The notes under the pieces: model-generated | The model's database searches: none | The model's input: only the letters and a program-made list of their open reading frames with translations | Told to the model about the DNA's origin: nothing | Assembly: GCA_033762255.1 (NCBI GenBank) | Contig: JANRLT010000049.1 | Coordinates: forward strand, 43,388 to 107,387 | DNA length: 64,000 nucleotides | Reading direction: 5' to 3' | Origin: Pirellulales bacterium | GTDB taxonomy: Bacteria; Planctomycetota; Planctomycetia; Pirellulales; JALHPA01 | Translations under genes and position numbers: made by a program | In this document: in pieces, positions 30,342 to 40,457 of the stretch | Numbering within the stretch: the first letter of the stretch is position 1 | Layout: each line of letters begins with the position of its first letter

Positions 30342-32111
30342 TTATGCCGCGGGGGGCAACCAGGGCAAATAGATGCTAAAGCGGCTCCCTTTGCCCGGTT
30401 GGCTTTGCACGTCCACGCGGCCGCGGTGCGCCTGCACGATATGCTTGACAATCGACAGACCCAGGCCCGTCCCCCCTAGTTTGCGGCTGCGGGCCTTGTC
30501 CACCCGATAAAATCGTTCAAACAACCGGGGGAGATGTTCGGGGTCGATTCCCACGCCATGATCCTCGACGGAAATCACAATTTCGCCGTTGTGGCGTTGT
30601 GAATGTAACTGCACAGCGCTGCCGGACTCGCTGTATTTCATGGCGTTGTCCAGCAGATTGATAATAGCCTGCAGTAACAACCGGGGGTTGGCCAGCGTGG
30701 TCAGGTCTTCGGCGCATTCCAGTTCGACGGTGACTTGCCGTTCGGTCGCGCGGGACTGGCAATCCTGGATCGCCTCGATGGAAAGCAAGTGGATATTGGT
30801 TTCTTCCAACACCAAATTTCCCGCCTCTTCGCTTTGCTCAATTTTGCTCAGGCTCAGCAAATCCTCGATAATCGTATTCAGCCGGTCGGCTTGCTTCACC
30901 ACAATCCGCAAAAATCGCTCGGCGTCGGCGGGATTATGCAGCGCGCCATCCAGCAGCGTCTCCACAAAACCTTTGATGCTGGCGATGGGCGTCTTTAATT
31001 CGTGCGAGACATTCGCCACAAAGTCGCGGCGAATATTTTCCAGATGACGCGTGTGCGTCACATCATTGAGCACAATCACCGCTCCGATTGGCCGGGATCG
31101 CGTATCACGCAAGGTCGTCCCGTGGGCCTGCAGGATGCGGTTGCGCTCGCCATGCAAGAGGATGTCATCCTCCACGCTGGCTGGACTATCAAGCGCCCGT
31201 AGGACGAACCGCCGCAAATCGGCGTTGCGAATGACTTCGCTTAACTTGCGGCCCGCTCCTTCGCCCGGACGGGCTCCCACCAAATTCGCCGCCGCTTGGT
31301 TCAGCGTTAATATTCGCTCCTCGGAATCAACCGCCAGCACCCCCTCCACCATGCTGGCCAGCACGGTTTCATGTTCGGTTCCCTTGCGCCCGATCGTAAA
31401 GCTTCGTTCCTCCAATTGTTCCGTCAACCGATTGAACACGCTGGTGAGCGACTGCAGTTCCTCCGTCTCTTGCAACGGCAAAGGCAAGCCGGCTAACTCT
31501 CCCTGGGTCAAAAGTTGGGCCGCGCTGGCCAAACGGGAAAGCGGCTGCATCCAAAACCAAATAGCCCCACTACCCGCCAGGCACGCCAAAAGCCAAATCA
31601 GCAGCACCGGCAGCCAAAATTCCGCGCCCAGATTTCCTCCCAGGCTGGGTTGGCTAACCAACAAAGCTGCGACCACCCGCTGTTCCGCCAGAATGGGAAT
31701 CAACAGCGTCGAAGCCAACTCCCCACTGGCCGATCCTCCCCGCTGCCACTCCGCTAATTTCCCCGCCAGGATTTGCTGTATTTCGGGTTGATTTCCCTCG
31801 ACCCGGGCGCGGGGGTCGGCGTCTTGGCTATCGGCCAGGACCTGCCCGTTGGGGTCAAAAATAACAAAGCGAGCCCCCGCTTGTCCTCCCCGGGTTTGTA
31901 AGATTCGCTTTAAATCCGCGGCAGCCACGGGCCAGCGGGGGGCTAGCTCCGCGGAAAGATTGCTGCCCAGAGAGCGAAGCAACGTTAACTGCCCCGCGTC
32001 GCGCTGGAACACGATTTGCTGATGCGCCACGAGGGTCAAACCCGCCAAGGCAACCGAAACCGCCATCAAATAAATGCAAGTTATCCGCCACCAGAGGCGA
32101 TTTCGCCGCAT
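30342..32111 (-). CDS. PhoR-like sensor histidine kinase
   Basis: 589 residues from ATG 32111. Two membrane segments (about 9-29 and 166-188) flank a sensor domain; then a HAMP-like linker (189-240), a PAS domain (about 245-355, ending GAVIVLNDVTHTRHLENIRR), HisKA with phosphoacceptor His370 in NVSHELKTPIASIKG, and HATPase_c (LLDNAMKYSESG, VEDHGVGIDPEHLPRLFERF, GGTGLGLSIVKHIV). The architecture matches PhoR, the phosphate-starvation sensor. It begins 7 nt after the response regulator gene, so they form one operon. Assignment to phosphate is from architecture only. Confidence 0.92.
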   Translation of the reverse strand: MRRNRLWWRITCIYLMAVSVALAGLTLVAHQQIVFQRDAGQLTLLRSLGSNLSAELAPRWPVAAADLKRILQTRGGQAGARFVIFDPNGQVLADSQDADPRARVEGNQPEIQQILAGKLAEWQRGGSASGELASTLLIPILAEQRVVAALLVSQPSLGGNLGAEFWLPVLLIWLLACLAGSGAIWFWMQPLSRLASAAQLLTQGELAGLPLPLQETEELQSLTSVFNRLTEQLEERSFTIGRKGTEHETVLASMVEGVLAVDSEERILTLNQAAANLVGARPGEGAGRKLSEVIRNADLRRFVLRALDSPASVEDDILLHGERNRILQAHGTTLRDTRSRPIGAVIVLNDVTHTRHLENIRRDFVANVSHELKTPIASIKGFVETLLDGALHNPADAERFLRIVVKQADRLNTIIEDLLSLSKIEQSEEAGNLVLEETNIHLLSIEAIQDCQSRATERQVTVELECAEDLTTLANPRLLLQAIINLLDNAMKYSESGSAVQLHSQRHNGEIVISVEDHGVGIDPEHLPRLFERFYRVDKARSRKLGGTGLGLSIVKHIVQAHRGRVDVQSQPGKGSRFSIYLPWLPPAA

Positions 32112-32118
32112 AACAACG

Positions 32119-32805
32119 TTATTCCTTGAAACGATATCCCACGCCGCGGACTGTTTCAATGTAACTGCCGTAGTCTCCTAGCTTCTTACGCAAACCGGCC
32201 ACTTGCACGTCCACTGAGCGCTCTGTTACAGGATAATCTTCCCCTTTGACGGCGTCCACAATTTGCGCGCGGGTAAAGGCCCAACCCGGTTTTCTGGCTA
32301 GAAAATGAAGCAGGCGAAATTCGGTAAAGGTCAATTCCAGCGGAGTTCCTTCGATCAGCACTTCGTGCCGGCCAGGGTGAATAACCAACTGATGCACATG
32401 AATGGCGTCCCCTTCCTCGGTTGCTTCCTTGGCCTTGCGGCGTAAAATGGCCTTAATTCGGGCCAGTAGCACGCGCGGACTAAACGGTTTGGTCATGTAG
32501 TCATCGGCGCCCAGCTCCAACCCGCTAACCATATCCGCCTCGTCCCCTTTGGCGGTGAGCATAATAATGGGGATATGCTTGGTCTTTTGATCTCCCTTGA
32601 GCAAGCGGCAGATTTCCAGGCCATCCACATTCGGCAGCATCAAATCCAACACGATCAAATCCGGCAGGGTCTTGCGCACCGCGTGCAGCGCCGCTTCGCC
32701 CGTGGCCACACATTCCACGCGAAAACCTTCGCGGCTTAGGTTATAATTAACCAACTCCAACAGATCTTCCTCGTCATCCACCACCAAAATGCGTTCACGG
32801 GCCAT
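32119..32805 (-). CDS. PhoB/OmpR-type response regulator
   Basis: 228 residues from ATG 32805 (MARERILVVDDEEDLLEL); the frame is open to 32916 but the receiver domain begins here. Receiver: acidic pair D10-D11, phosphoacceptor Asp54 in IVLDLMLPNVDG, MLTAKGDEADMVSGLELGADDYMTKPF. Then a winged-helix Trans_reg_C domain: LTFTEFRLLHFLARKPGWAFTRAQIV, TERSVDVQVAGLRKKLG, ETVRGVGYRF. Pairs with the downstream histidine kinase. Resembles PhoB; no pst or pho genes lie nearby to confirm. Confidence 0.94.
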   Translation of the reverse strand: MARERILVVDDEEDLLELVNYNLSREGFRVECVATGEAALHAVRKTLPDLIVLDLMLPNVDGLEICRLLKGDQKTKHIPIIMLTAKGDEADMVSGLELGADDYMTKPFSPRVLLARIKAILRRKAKEATEEGDAIHVHQLVIHPGRHEVLIEGTPLELTFTEFRLLHFLARKPGWAFTRAQIVDAVKGEDYPVTERSVDVQVAGLRKKLGDYGSYIETVRGVGYRFKE

Positions 32806-33092
32806 AAGGGGGCTCTTGATTAAGGTATCGAGCACGGCAGTAGCTCCAAAAAAGAGGGGCAAGGCATCGGCACGCCTCACCTTGAAGCGTGGTTGCCAAG
32901 CCAGGGGCTTTCCCAAAAATTGGCCAGAATATCCAATTTCCAGGAACGTGACTGTCCTAATCCAATTCTTACGCTAACATTGCCATGTTAGAATTCCGTG
33001 AGCGATGGGCAAGGAATTCATTCTTTATCTATTTTCACATCACATATTCCTCATAATGCTCGAACTTTTGCCATTTTGCCAGTACCTTGCCC

Positions 33093-33914
33093 ATGCTACC
33101 CACCTTAAGCCAAGTCTGTAGTTTACCGGCTCCTTTTGATCAGCAACTCGAAGATTACGCCGCCGGTCAATGCCATAGCGTGGAGTTATGGCTGGGCAAA
33201 GTCGAAGGTTATCTCGCCCAACATTCGCTGGATGATCTGCTTAAACTATTGCAGCGATTAGAGATACAAACTCCGGTCGCCAGCTTCCAAGGGGGCCTCC
33301 TGCTGAGCCAGGGGGATGCCCGTCGTGAACATTGGGCCTTATTTGAACGACGTTTAAACTATTGCCAGACCTTGGGTGTGCAAACGATGGTTATTGCGGG
33401 AGATCTGGTGGGACCGTTGACCCAAACAGACTTGGACCGGGTGAGAGTTTCCCTGGTCCAGGCCGCGGATTTGGCCGCTCGGCACGAGCTTCGCCTAGCC
33501 CTTGAATTTCAGCGGGAAGCCGTGCTAGCCAATAATCTGCAAACGGCGGCTTCTTTGGTGGCGGATATCAATCATCCCCAATTGGGAATTTGCCTCGATT
33601 TGTTTCATTATTATTGCGGGCCTAGCAAGTCCGAAGATTTGGGTTATTTGACCCCCCACAATTTATTTCATGTGCAGTTGTGCGATCTGGTGGGAACACC
33701 GCGGGAAATGGCCAGCGACGCGGACCGCATTTTGCCCGGCGATGGCGAAATTCCCCTACAGCCCCTCATAGCGCATTTGCAAAGCCAAGGGTATGTGGGA
33801 CCCGTCTCGATTGAATTAATGAATCACCAAATGTGGCAGGTTCCGGCCCGGAGCTTTGGCGAGATCGCCATGACCGCGCTTAGAAAGCTCTTGGGCCAAG
33901 CGGCGATGGAGTGA
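33093..33914 (+). CDS. Sugar phosphate isomerase/epimerase-like TIM-barrel protein
   Basis: 273 residues from ATG 33093. An AP-endonuclease-2/xylose-isomerase-like fold: SVELWLGKVEGYLAQHSLDDLLKLL, LGVQTMVIAGD, LRLALEFQREA (metal Glu region), QLGICLDLFHYYCGPSKSED with metal-binding Asp and His, LFHVQLCDLVG, ILPGDGEIPLQPLIAHLQSQGYVGPVSIELMN with the final metal Glu. Probably a divalent-metal sugar isomerase or epimerase. Substrate unknown. A short AT-rich repeat follows the stop. Confidence 0.85.
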   Translation: MLPTLSQVCSLPAPFDQQLEDYAAGQCHSVELWLGKVEGYLAQHSLDDLLKLLQRLEIQTPVASFQGGLLLSQGDARREHWALFERRLNYCQTLGVQTMVIAGDLVGPLTQTDLDRVRVSLVQAADLAARHELRLALEFQREAVLANNLQTAASLVADINHPQLGICLDLFHYYCGPSKSEDLGYLTPHNLFHVQLCDLVGTPREMASDADRILPGDGEIPLQPLIAHLQSQGYVGPVSIELMNHQMWQVPARSFGEIAMTALRKLLGQAAME

Positions 33915-33919
33915 GAGTT

Positions 33920-33950
33920 GTAAATTAAAAATTAAGAATTAAGAATGGGG
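33920..33950. repeat. AT-rich intergenic repeat, short copy
   Basis: TAAATTAAAAATTAAGAATT followed by AAGAATGGGG, the same class as the copies at 12311-12374 and 12897-12960. It is followed by C-rich CTCCACTACTCC text and two copies of CGGCGACAGAGTC (about 33977 and 34067) before ribE. Confidence 0.6.
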
Positions 33951-34106
33951 CATATCACTTGCCTCCAAACTCCACTACTCCTTTCGGCGACAGAGTCCCA
34001 TCCAACATTTTTCCCTCGCCTCCCGACCCGCGACACCCGTCCCACGCTCCAATACTCCAAACTCCATTCGGCGACAGAGTCGCCTCCTACATTTTCCTCT
34101 AGCATC

Positions 34107-34700
34107 ATGTTCACCGGCCTTGTCGAATGTGCGGTCCCCGTTCACGCCCTGGACTCCGTGGGACCGGGAAAACGTTTGATCCTGGCCGTGCCGCAGTTCG
34201 CCGCGCACGTAACCATCGGCGAAAGCATCGCTGTCAATGGATGCTGCCTGACCGTTGTGGGAATTGAAGCAGAACTGTTGCACTTTGAGGCGGGACCCGA
34301 AACGCTAAGATTGACCAATCTAGGAGAACTGCTCCCCGGTCAACTGGTCAATGTCGAGCGATCCTTGCGCTTGGGGGATCGGCTGGGGGGCCATTTGGTC
34401 ACGGGACATATCGACGGGACGGGGACGCTGGCCCGGCGGATGGATAACGCTGCCTGGTCCGACCTGTGGTTTACCGCTCCCGGGGAACTGTTGCGACAGA
34501 TGGTGCGGAAAGGCTCGATCACGGTCGATGGCGTTAGCCTGACGCTGGTGGCCGTGAGCGACACGGAATTCTGCGTGCAACTTATTCCCCACACGCTGGC
34601 GGTGACCACGCTGGGAATCCGCCAACCCGGCGAGCGCGTCAATCTCGAGACGGACTTGCTGGCAAAATATGTCGAGCGGCAACTTGCCCCGCGGACATAA
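34107..34700 (+). CDS. ribE: Riboflavin synthase (alpha subunit)
   Basis: 197 residues from the ATG at 34107 (MFTGLVECAVPV is the canonical start; the frame is open upstream to 33945 in repeat-rich sequence). Dismutates two 6,7-dimethyl-8-ribityllumazines into riboflavin and the pyrimidinedione. Two lumazine-binding repeats: the first with ESIAVNGCCLTVVGIE and LGGHLVTGHIDGTG, the second with GSITVDGVSLTLVAV and FCVQLIPHTLAVTTLG. Full length. No other rib gene lies next to it. Confidence 0.95.
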   Translation: MFTGLVECAVPVHALDSVGPGKRLILAVPQFAAHVTIGESIAVNGCCLTVVGIEAELLHFEAGPETLRLTNLGELLPGQLVNVERSLRLGDRLGGHLVTGHIDGTGTLARRMDNAAWSDLWFTAPGELLRQMVRKGSITVDGVSLTLVAVSDTEFCVQLIPHTLAVTTLGIRQPGERVNLETDLLAKYVERQLAPRT

Positions 34701-35022
34701 GATGGCGAGCGGTGGACGTCAGTCCGCCAGTCCCCGCGCTAGGGGGGCGGGGGGCGAGCCTCAGCGGGCACCAAGCCGCCGATGGCATCGGCGGGAAACT
34801 GATTTTTGGTCTGTGGTATGTGGTTTTTGGTATGTGATGTCTAGTGGGTTACACTCCCTTCTGCGAATTCCGTATTTCATTCTGCCTTCGTCATTAACTT
34901 CTAACTTCGCATAACCGTCTCCCGCAAATTGCCCGCACACGCTAAAATTGCGACTTTACGCAACTACCGGGTCGGAATTTTTCCTTTGAATACCCGGGCA
35001 TCGTTCCCCAGGCATTTCTATT
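34701..35022. other. Spacer upstream of alaS
   Basis: 322 nt without a gene. It has GGGGCGGGGGG text and a GTGGTATGTGG/TAGTGGG low-complexity run (about 34810-34850), the same class as those at about 138-180 and 10728-10760. No T-box or other leader structure was recognised before alaS. Confidence 0.4.
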
Positions 35023-37638
35023 ATGCAGACCGACGAAATTCGCGAATCCTATCTCCGCTACTTTGAATCACAAGGCTGCAAACGCTGTGCTAGCGATGTG
35101 TTGGTCCCCCGCTGGGATCCCACGGTGCTCTTTACCCCGGCGGGGATGAACCCGTTTAAAGATCACTTTTTGGGTAAAATCAAGCTCGAATTTACCCGCG
35201 CCACCAGTTGCCAAAAATGCCTCCGCACCGGCGATATCGATAATGTCGGCCGGACCGCCTATCACCATACCTTTTTTGAAATGCTGGGCAACTTTAGCTT
35301 TGGCGATTATTTTAAAACCGAAGCGATTCATTGGGCCTGGGAATGGCTGACCAGCAAAAAATGGATGGCCTTGGATCCCAACCGGCTCAGCGTCACGGTA
35401 TACCTGGATGATGACGAGGCGGCGAATATCTGGCACAACCAGATCGGCCTGCCGTTGGAGCGTATCTCTCGTTGCGGCGAGGACGAAAACTTTTGGCCCG
35501 CCGAAGCCCCCAGCAAAGGCCCCGATGGCGTCTGCGGCCCCTGCAGCGAAATTTATTACGAAGCCTCTCCGGGCAAAAAGGTCGAAATCTGGAATCTGGT
35601 TTTTACCCAATTCAACCGCGTCGGCGATCCGCCGAACAATCTGCGCCCGCTTCCTAGTAAAAACATCGACACCGGCATGGGGCTGGAACGGATGGCCGCC
35701 GTCATGCAGGGCGTTGATACAAATTATCACATTGACACTCTGCGGCCACTAGTCGAGGCCGCCGGCGAAGTCTGCGGCGTAAAATACATTCCCGCCGACG
35801 ATAACGGCCGCCGCCTGCGGCGCATCGCCGACCATGTGCGGGCCTGTACCGTCGCCATTCATGAGGAAGTTGTTCCCGGCCCCAAGAAACAAGGCTACGT
35901 CATCAAACGCCTGCTCCGCCGCGCCGTCCTGGACGGCCATCAAATGGGCGTGCGCAAGCCGTTCCTTTGCGAGCTTGTCGGCAAGGTCGCGGAACTATTG
36001 CGCAAGCCATATCCCGAACTTGCCGAAACCACCAACCGCGTCGGCAAAATGATCCAAAGCGAGGAAGCCAGCTTTCTCAATACGATCGAAGGGGGCTTGG
36101 ACCGGATCAACCGGCTCTTTGCCGCCATGCAAAAGGAAAACCGCGTCCTCATTAACGGTCGCGAAACGGCGGAACTGTACACCACGCATGGATTTCCCCC
36201 GGAACTGCTGGAAACCCTGGCCGGAGAGCATAACCTGCAGGTCGATTGGCCCGCGTTTCAGGCGGAAATGGCCGAGCATGGCAAAATTTCCGGCGGCGGA
36301 AAGGTTGTGGATGTCTTCGCCCACAAACCCATCGATACGCTGAAGAAAACGCTGGATGTCACGAACTTTTTGGGTTACGAAACCACGGAGGCGACCGGCA
36401 CGATCGTGGGCATTATCGCCCAGGACAAATTGTGCGAATCGATGGAAGAAATTGGGCACGCGCAACCGGTGACGGTGGTGCTGGACCAGACACCATTTTA
36501 CGGGGAGAGTGGCGGTCAAGTGGGGGATACGGGTCAATTGACCGCCGCTGGTATGATCTTTGACGTATTGGACACGCACAAGGATGGGGGGTTTATTTTG
36601 CATCTGGGGCATTTGCGCCAAGGGACGCTGAAGCTGCAGCAGGAAGTGAACGCCACGGTCAATTCCGCGCGGCGGGACGGGATTCGCCGGGCGCATTCGG
36701 CGACGCACATATTGCATTATGCCCTGCAACGACATGTCGGTTCGCACGCCAAACAACAAGGCTCCAAGGTGGACGACGACCTGCTGCGGTTTGACTTTGC
36801 CAATCCCGAGGCGGTGTCGCGGGAAACGCTGCAAACGATTGAGAGCGAGGTGAACCAACTGTTGACCACGGCCGCGCCGGTTGATTGGCAATATCTGCCG
36901 ATTGCCGAAGCGCGCAAAACCGGCGCGATGATGCTCTTTGGCGAGAAATATCCCGAAATTGTCCGAATGGTCAGCATTGGGAACTTTAGCAAGGAACTGT
37001 GCGGCGGGACGCATGTGGCCAACACGGGCCAGATCGGCCTGATCCGGGTGATCGGCGAGGAGAGCGTTTCCTCCGGCACGCGGCGGATCATTGCCGCGAC
37101 CGGCCAAGTCGCCCTGGAACGGGCCCGCTCCGCCGAGCAAACCCTTCAAGAGACCGCCAACCTGCTGCGCAGTAGCGTGGCCGATGTGCCGCAGCGCGTC
37201 GCCGCCCTGACCAAGGAAATCAAAGAGCTAAAAAAACAACTGGCCGCCGGCGCCAAAGCGGGAGTCTCCCTGGACAAACTGCTGGCCGAGGCCCTGACCA
37301 TTGCCGGGACGACCGTCGTCATTGCCGAAACCCCCGGCGCCGAAAGTCAGGGAATGCGCGAACTGATAGACACCATTCGTAAAAAGAACAACAGCAGCGC
37401 GGTTCTGTTGGCCAGCGGCGAAGAGGGTAAGGTCACGCTGGTCTGCGGGATCAGCCGTGACCTGCAGGAACGGGGGTTGAGCGCGGGGGACTGGATCAAA
37501 GCCGCGGCCGAGGCCGTCGGTGGACGGGGCGGGGGCCGTCCCGACATGGCGCAAGCGGGGGGGAAGCATCCGGAAAAAATTGGCGAGGCGCTCGCAGCCG
37601 CCCGCGCTAGCCTGGAAAAACTTTTGGCGGCGCCTTAG
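35023..37638 (+). CDS. alaS: Alanyl-tRNA synthetase
   Basis: 871 residues, normal length. Charges tRNA-Ala and edits mischarged Ser or Gly. Seen: the class II catalytic core (ESYLRYFESQGCKRC, LFTPAGMNPFKDHFLG, TSCQKCLRTGDIDNVG), the tRNA-recognition helices, the editing domain with HSATHILHYAL and the zinc ligands in ELCGGTHVANTG, a coiled coil (about 700-745), and the C-Ala domain ending GGGRPDMAQAGGKHPEKI. Ends 9 nt before the convergent PEP-CTERM gene, with no visible terminator between them. Confidence 0.98.
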   Translation: MQTDEIRESYLRYFESQGCKRCASDVLVPRWDPTVLFTPAGMNPFKDHFLGKIKLEFTRATSCQKCLRTGDIDNVGRTAYHHTFFEMLGNFSFGDYFKTEAIHWAWEWLTSKKWMALDPNRLSVTVYLDDDEAANIWHNQIGLPLERISRCGEDENFWPAEAPSKGPDGVCGPCSEIYYEASPGKKVEIWNLVFTQFNRVGDPPNNLRPLPSKNIDTGMGLERMAAVMQGVDTNYHIDTLRPLVEAAGEVCGVKYIPADDNGRRLRRIADHVRACTVAIHEEVVPGPKKQGYVIKRLLRRAVLDGHQMGVRKPFLCELVGKVAELLRKPYPELAETTNRVGKMIQSEEASFLNTIEGGLDRINRLFAAMQKENRVLINGRETAELYTTHGFPPELLETLAGEHNLQVDWPAFQAEMAEHGKISGGGKVVDVFAHKPIDTLKKTLDVTNFLGYETTEATGTIVGIIAQDKLCESMEEIGHAQPVTVVLDQTPFYGESGGQVGDTGQLTAAGMIFDVLDTHKDGGFILHLGHLRQGTLKLQQEVNATVNSARRDGIRRAHSATHILHYALQRHVGSHAKQQGSKVDDDLLRFDFANPEAVSRETLQTIESEVNQLLTTAAPVDWQYLPIAEARKTGAMMLFGEKYPEIVRMVSIGNFSKELCGGTHVANTGQIGLIRVIGEESVSSGTRRIIAATGQVALERARSAEQTLQETANLLRSSVADVPQRVAALTKEIKELKKQLAAGAKAGVSLDKLLAEALTIAGTTVVIAETPGAESQGMRELIDTIRKKNNSSAVLLASGEEGKVTLVCGISRDLQERGLSAGDWIKAAAEAVGGRGGGRPDMAQAGGKHPEKIGEALAAARASLEKLLAAP

Positions 37639-37647
37639 CCCGCCGCG

Positions 37648-38541
37648 TCAGCCAGGGACTCGTTTCCGCCACGCCCAACACACCGCGCCGGCCAATCCTG
37701 CCACTGTCAGCCAGATGCTGCTCGGTTCGGGAATCACGTCCGCAAAGGTCGTCCCCCAGCGAATCTCGTCCACGCTATGGGCACCGGAGGAATAAACCGC
37801 GACGCCCAGCACGTTGCCAATATTCAGGTTCAGGCCGGGTTGCAAGGTTGAAATGGGGGTAGCGGGGTTGACAGCCAGGCGAAAGAGGTCGGCACCGGGG
37901 GTCAAGTCGACCCGCATGACGAGTTGTTTGATTTGGTTGGCTGCCACGGATGCGGAACCGCTCCCCACCAGTTGACTACCGCCGCCCCGTTCTTCCACAA
38001 CATAATTGAACAGGCTGCCGCCGCCGGGTTTGCCAATAAAGACATCCGTCAGGCTTCCCCGCAGGTAAATTCCAAAAAAGCCGTTAAAAGCACCTTGATT
38101 GACGGGATTTTCAGGTCGCAGAAGCACGCTTAGCCACATGGTTTGGGTGGCTGTGGAGGGAATGGGCGAGTCAAAATCGCGGATCAAGCCCGAGATGCCG
38201 GTTTGCGGCTGTGTCGAGGTTGTCCGGTTGCCGGTGGAGTAATTATTACCAGGCAACACTAAGGAACCACTGCCAATGTCGTAATTCGTGGTGATGCTGG
38301 CGTTGAACGCGCCCGCTTTCCAGGGGCTGCCCCAACCGGTGCCACCGTTTTTTCCCAGCAGGTCAACCGATGCCGGGCCAATCGACGAGTAACCGAATGG
38401 TTCGTTCGAAATTAGCACCGCATGGACGGGGGCGGACCATAATAACACCGCCAAGAGAGTCGCCCACCCGGCGGCAAGACTAGCTCGCATGCACGCGAAA
38501 TTGCCGACAATGGCGCAAGCACCAAGATTTTTCCAACTCAT
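37648..38541 (-). CDS. PEP-CTERM sorting domain protein
   Basis: 297 residues from ATG 38541; an ATG at 38490 (MRASLAAGWATLLAVLLW) would place the signal peptide at the very start and is equally likely. The protein ends with VIPEPSSIWLTVAGLAGAVCWAWRKR, a complete PEP-CTERM signal: a PEP motif, a hydrophobic helix and a basic tail. Exosortase processes such proteins and directs them to the envelope or matrix. The middle looks like a concanavalin-type beta-sandwich (FGIYLRGSLTDVFIG). No exosortase gene is in the window. Confidence 0.88.
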   Translation of the reverse strand: MSWKNLGACAIVGNFACMRASLAAGWATLLAVLLWSAPVHAVLISNEPFGYSSIGPASVDLLGKNGGTGWGSPWKAGAFNASITTNYDIGSGSLVLPGNNYSTGNRTTSTQPQTGISGLIRDFDSPIPSTATQTMWLSVLLRPENPVNQGAFNGFFGIYLRGSLTDVFIGKPGGGSLFNYVVEERGGGSQLVGSGSASVAANQIKQLVMRVDLTPGADLFRLAVNPATPISTLQPGLNLNIGNVLGVAVYSSGAHSVDEIRWGTTFADVIPEPSSIWLTVAGLAGAVCWAWRKRVPG

Positions 38542-38891
38542 GAGCGTTCTCCCGATTAACGATGTGCCAAATGAGCAAAGTAACAGACACGCGGCGGCGA
38601 CAACGGGCTTGCCCAGCCCAGCCAATACTGCCGCGATCGCCGATCCCCCAGCCGCCGCGATTTACCCCCCTAACCCGCTTTATTAAAGATAAAAATGGAA
38701 AGCGATGCAAGAATTGGGTGGTAAAAATAGTCACTTATGCAAAATATTTTTTGGACTGACTGATTGTTGACCCCTCTAAAAGCCAGGAAAATTTGACACT
38801 TTTGGGCGAAATTGCCAGAATGGGGCTGGGGATGTAAAGTCATTTTTTGAAATTAGCAAGATCCACTTTCTCAGTATGCCGACGCTCTCGA

Positions 38892-40424
38892 ATGAAACCC
38901 TCCCCCACCGACCAGGATGGCGATCCCGCGACCATCGACCAGACCGAGGCCCCGCCGCAAACCATTATCGGCATCTTGTCCCGGCTGGGACCGGGGTTGA
39001 TTATCGCGGCGGCGATTGTCGGCAGCGGGGAACTTATTGCCACGACCAAGACCGGCGCCGCCGCGGGTTTTACGCTGCTCTGGCTAATTCTCATAGGTTG
39101 CGTGATCAAGGTCTTTGCCCAGGTCGAAATTGGCCGCTTTACCATGACCGAGGGGCGGACCGCGCTGGACGCTTTTGACCAGGTCCCCGGTCCCAGGATG
39201 CGCGTCAATTGGCTCTGCTGGTACTGGCTCTTTATGTTTATCGCTAGCATCGGTCAATTGGGGGGGATTGTCGGCGTCGTCGGCCAATCGCTGGCCATCG
39301 CCGTGCCAATCACCAACGATTACAACGTTTTATTGGCGGAGCAGCAGCAATATGATGCCGCCAAAAAATTGTTATCATCAGTTAATGGGCCACAAAGTGT
39401 TTCCCAGGAGAATATAACCTCGCGCCCCCAGCGCTATACCACGGACGATCTCCTTTGGGCGGTCATCATCACCGCCGCCACCTCACTCATGCTGGTCATC
39501 GGTCGGTACGGCTTTGTCCAGCACGCCTCCACACTGATGGTGGCGATCTTTACCGTGGTCAGCATCATTAACCTTATCGCCCTGCAAAGTACCGCCGAGT
39601 GGCACATCGGTCTGGGGGACATTTGGGGGGGATTGACGTTTCAATTTCCCGATAACAACGGCATTCAGACGGCATTGGCCACGTTTGGCATCATTGGCGT
39701 TGGAGCGAGTGAACTTGTCGCGTACCCGTACTGGTGCCTGGAAAAAGGATACGCCCGCGCGGCGGGGCAACGCGATGACACCGCCGCCTGGGGGGAACGC
39801 GCTCGCGGCTGGCTGCGCGTATTGCGGTGGGACGCTTGGGTCTCGCTGGGCGTGTATACATTCGCCACGGTGGCGTTTTATTTGACCGGGGCCACGGTCT
39901 TGCACCGGCAGGGACTAGAACCCGGTGACGACCAAGTCGTGCCGACACTCATGGAAATGTACCGTCCCGTGTTTGGCGTGGCGGCCACCTACATTTTTTT
40001 GGTGGGGGCGTTCGCGGTCCTGTATTCCACGTTTTTTGTGGCGAGCGCCGGCAACGCCCGCATGGCCGCGGATGCCCTGCGGGTCTTTCGCTGCGGCGTG
40101 CGTACGCCATCACAGGTAAAACTGTGGACGGTAATCCTGAGCGGTGCTATCCCCATAATTTCACTGGCTATTTTTGCCTGGAACAAAAACCCGGTCACGC
40201 TGATCCTTATTAGTGGACTCGCCCAAGCGGTCATGCTGCCGATGCTGGGGGGGGCGGCGTTGTACTATCGCTACTATCGCTGCGACGCCCGGCTGCGTCC
40301 TGGAATCGTCTGGGACGCGGGGTTGTGGATTTCCTTTGCGGGATTGCTGTTGGCCGGTGGGTGGATCACCTGGGACAGAATGGGGAAGCTGGTGGCGAAA
40401 GTTTCTGAGCTACTGACTAGGTGA
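38892..40424 (+). CDS. Nramp family divalent metal transporter
   Basis: 510 residues from ATG 38892; the frame is open to 38847. About 11 membrane segments. The first has the family core LGPGLIIAAAIVGSGELIATTKTGA, but the metal-binding DPGN of true Nramp helix 1 is replaced by VGSGE, and the MPH motif of helix 6 reads GVGASELVAYP. Such divergent members are common in planctomycetes and may carry another substrate. Located in the inner membrane. Confidence 0.85.
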   Translation: MKPSPTDQDGDPATIDQTEAPPQTIIGILSRLGPGLIIAAAIVGSGELIATTKTGAAAGFTLLWLILIGCVIKVFAQVEIGRFTMTEGRTALDAFDQVPGPRMRVNWLCWYWLFMFIASIGQLGGIVGVVGQSLAIAVPITNDYNVLLAEQQQYDAAKKLLSSVNGPQSVSQENITSRPQRYTTDDLLWAVIITAATSLMLVIGRYGFVQHASTLMVAIFTVVSIINLIALQSTAEWHIGLGDIWGGLTFQFPDNNGIQTALATFGIIGVGASELVAYPYWCLEKGYARAAGQRDDTAAWGERARGWLRVLRWDAWVSLGVYTFATVAFYLTGATVLHRQGLEPGDDQVVPTLMEMYRPVFGVAATYIFLVGAFAVLYSTFFVASAGNARMAADALRVFRCGVRTPSQVKLWTVILSGAIPIISLAIFAWNKNPVTLILISGLAQAVMLPMLGGAALYYRYYRCDARLRPGIVWDAGLWISFAGLLLAGGWITWDRMGKLVAKVSELLTR

Positions 40425-40457
40425 TAATGCGCGTGGCTCGATGTTATAGAGATAATG

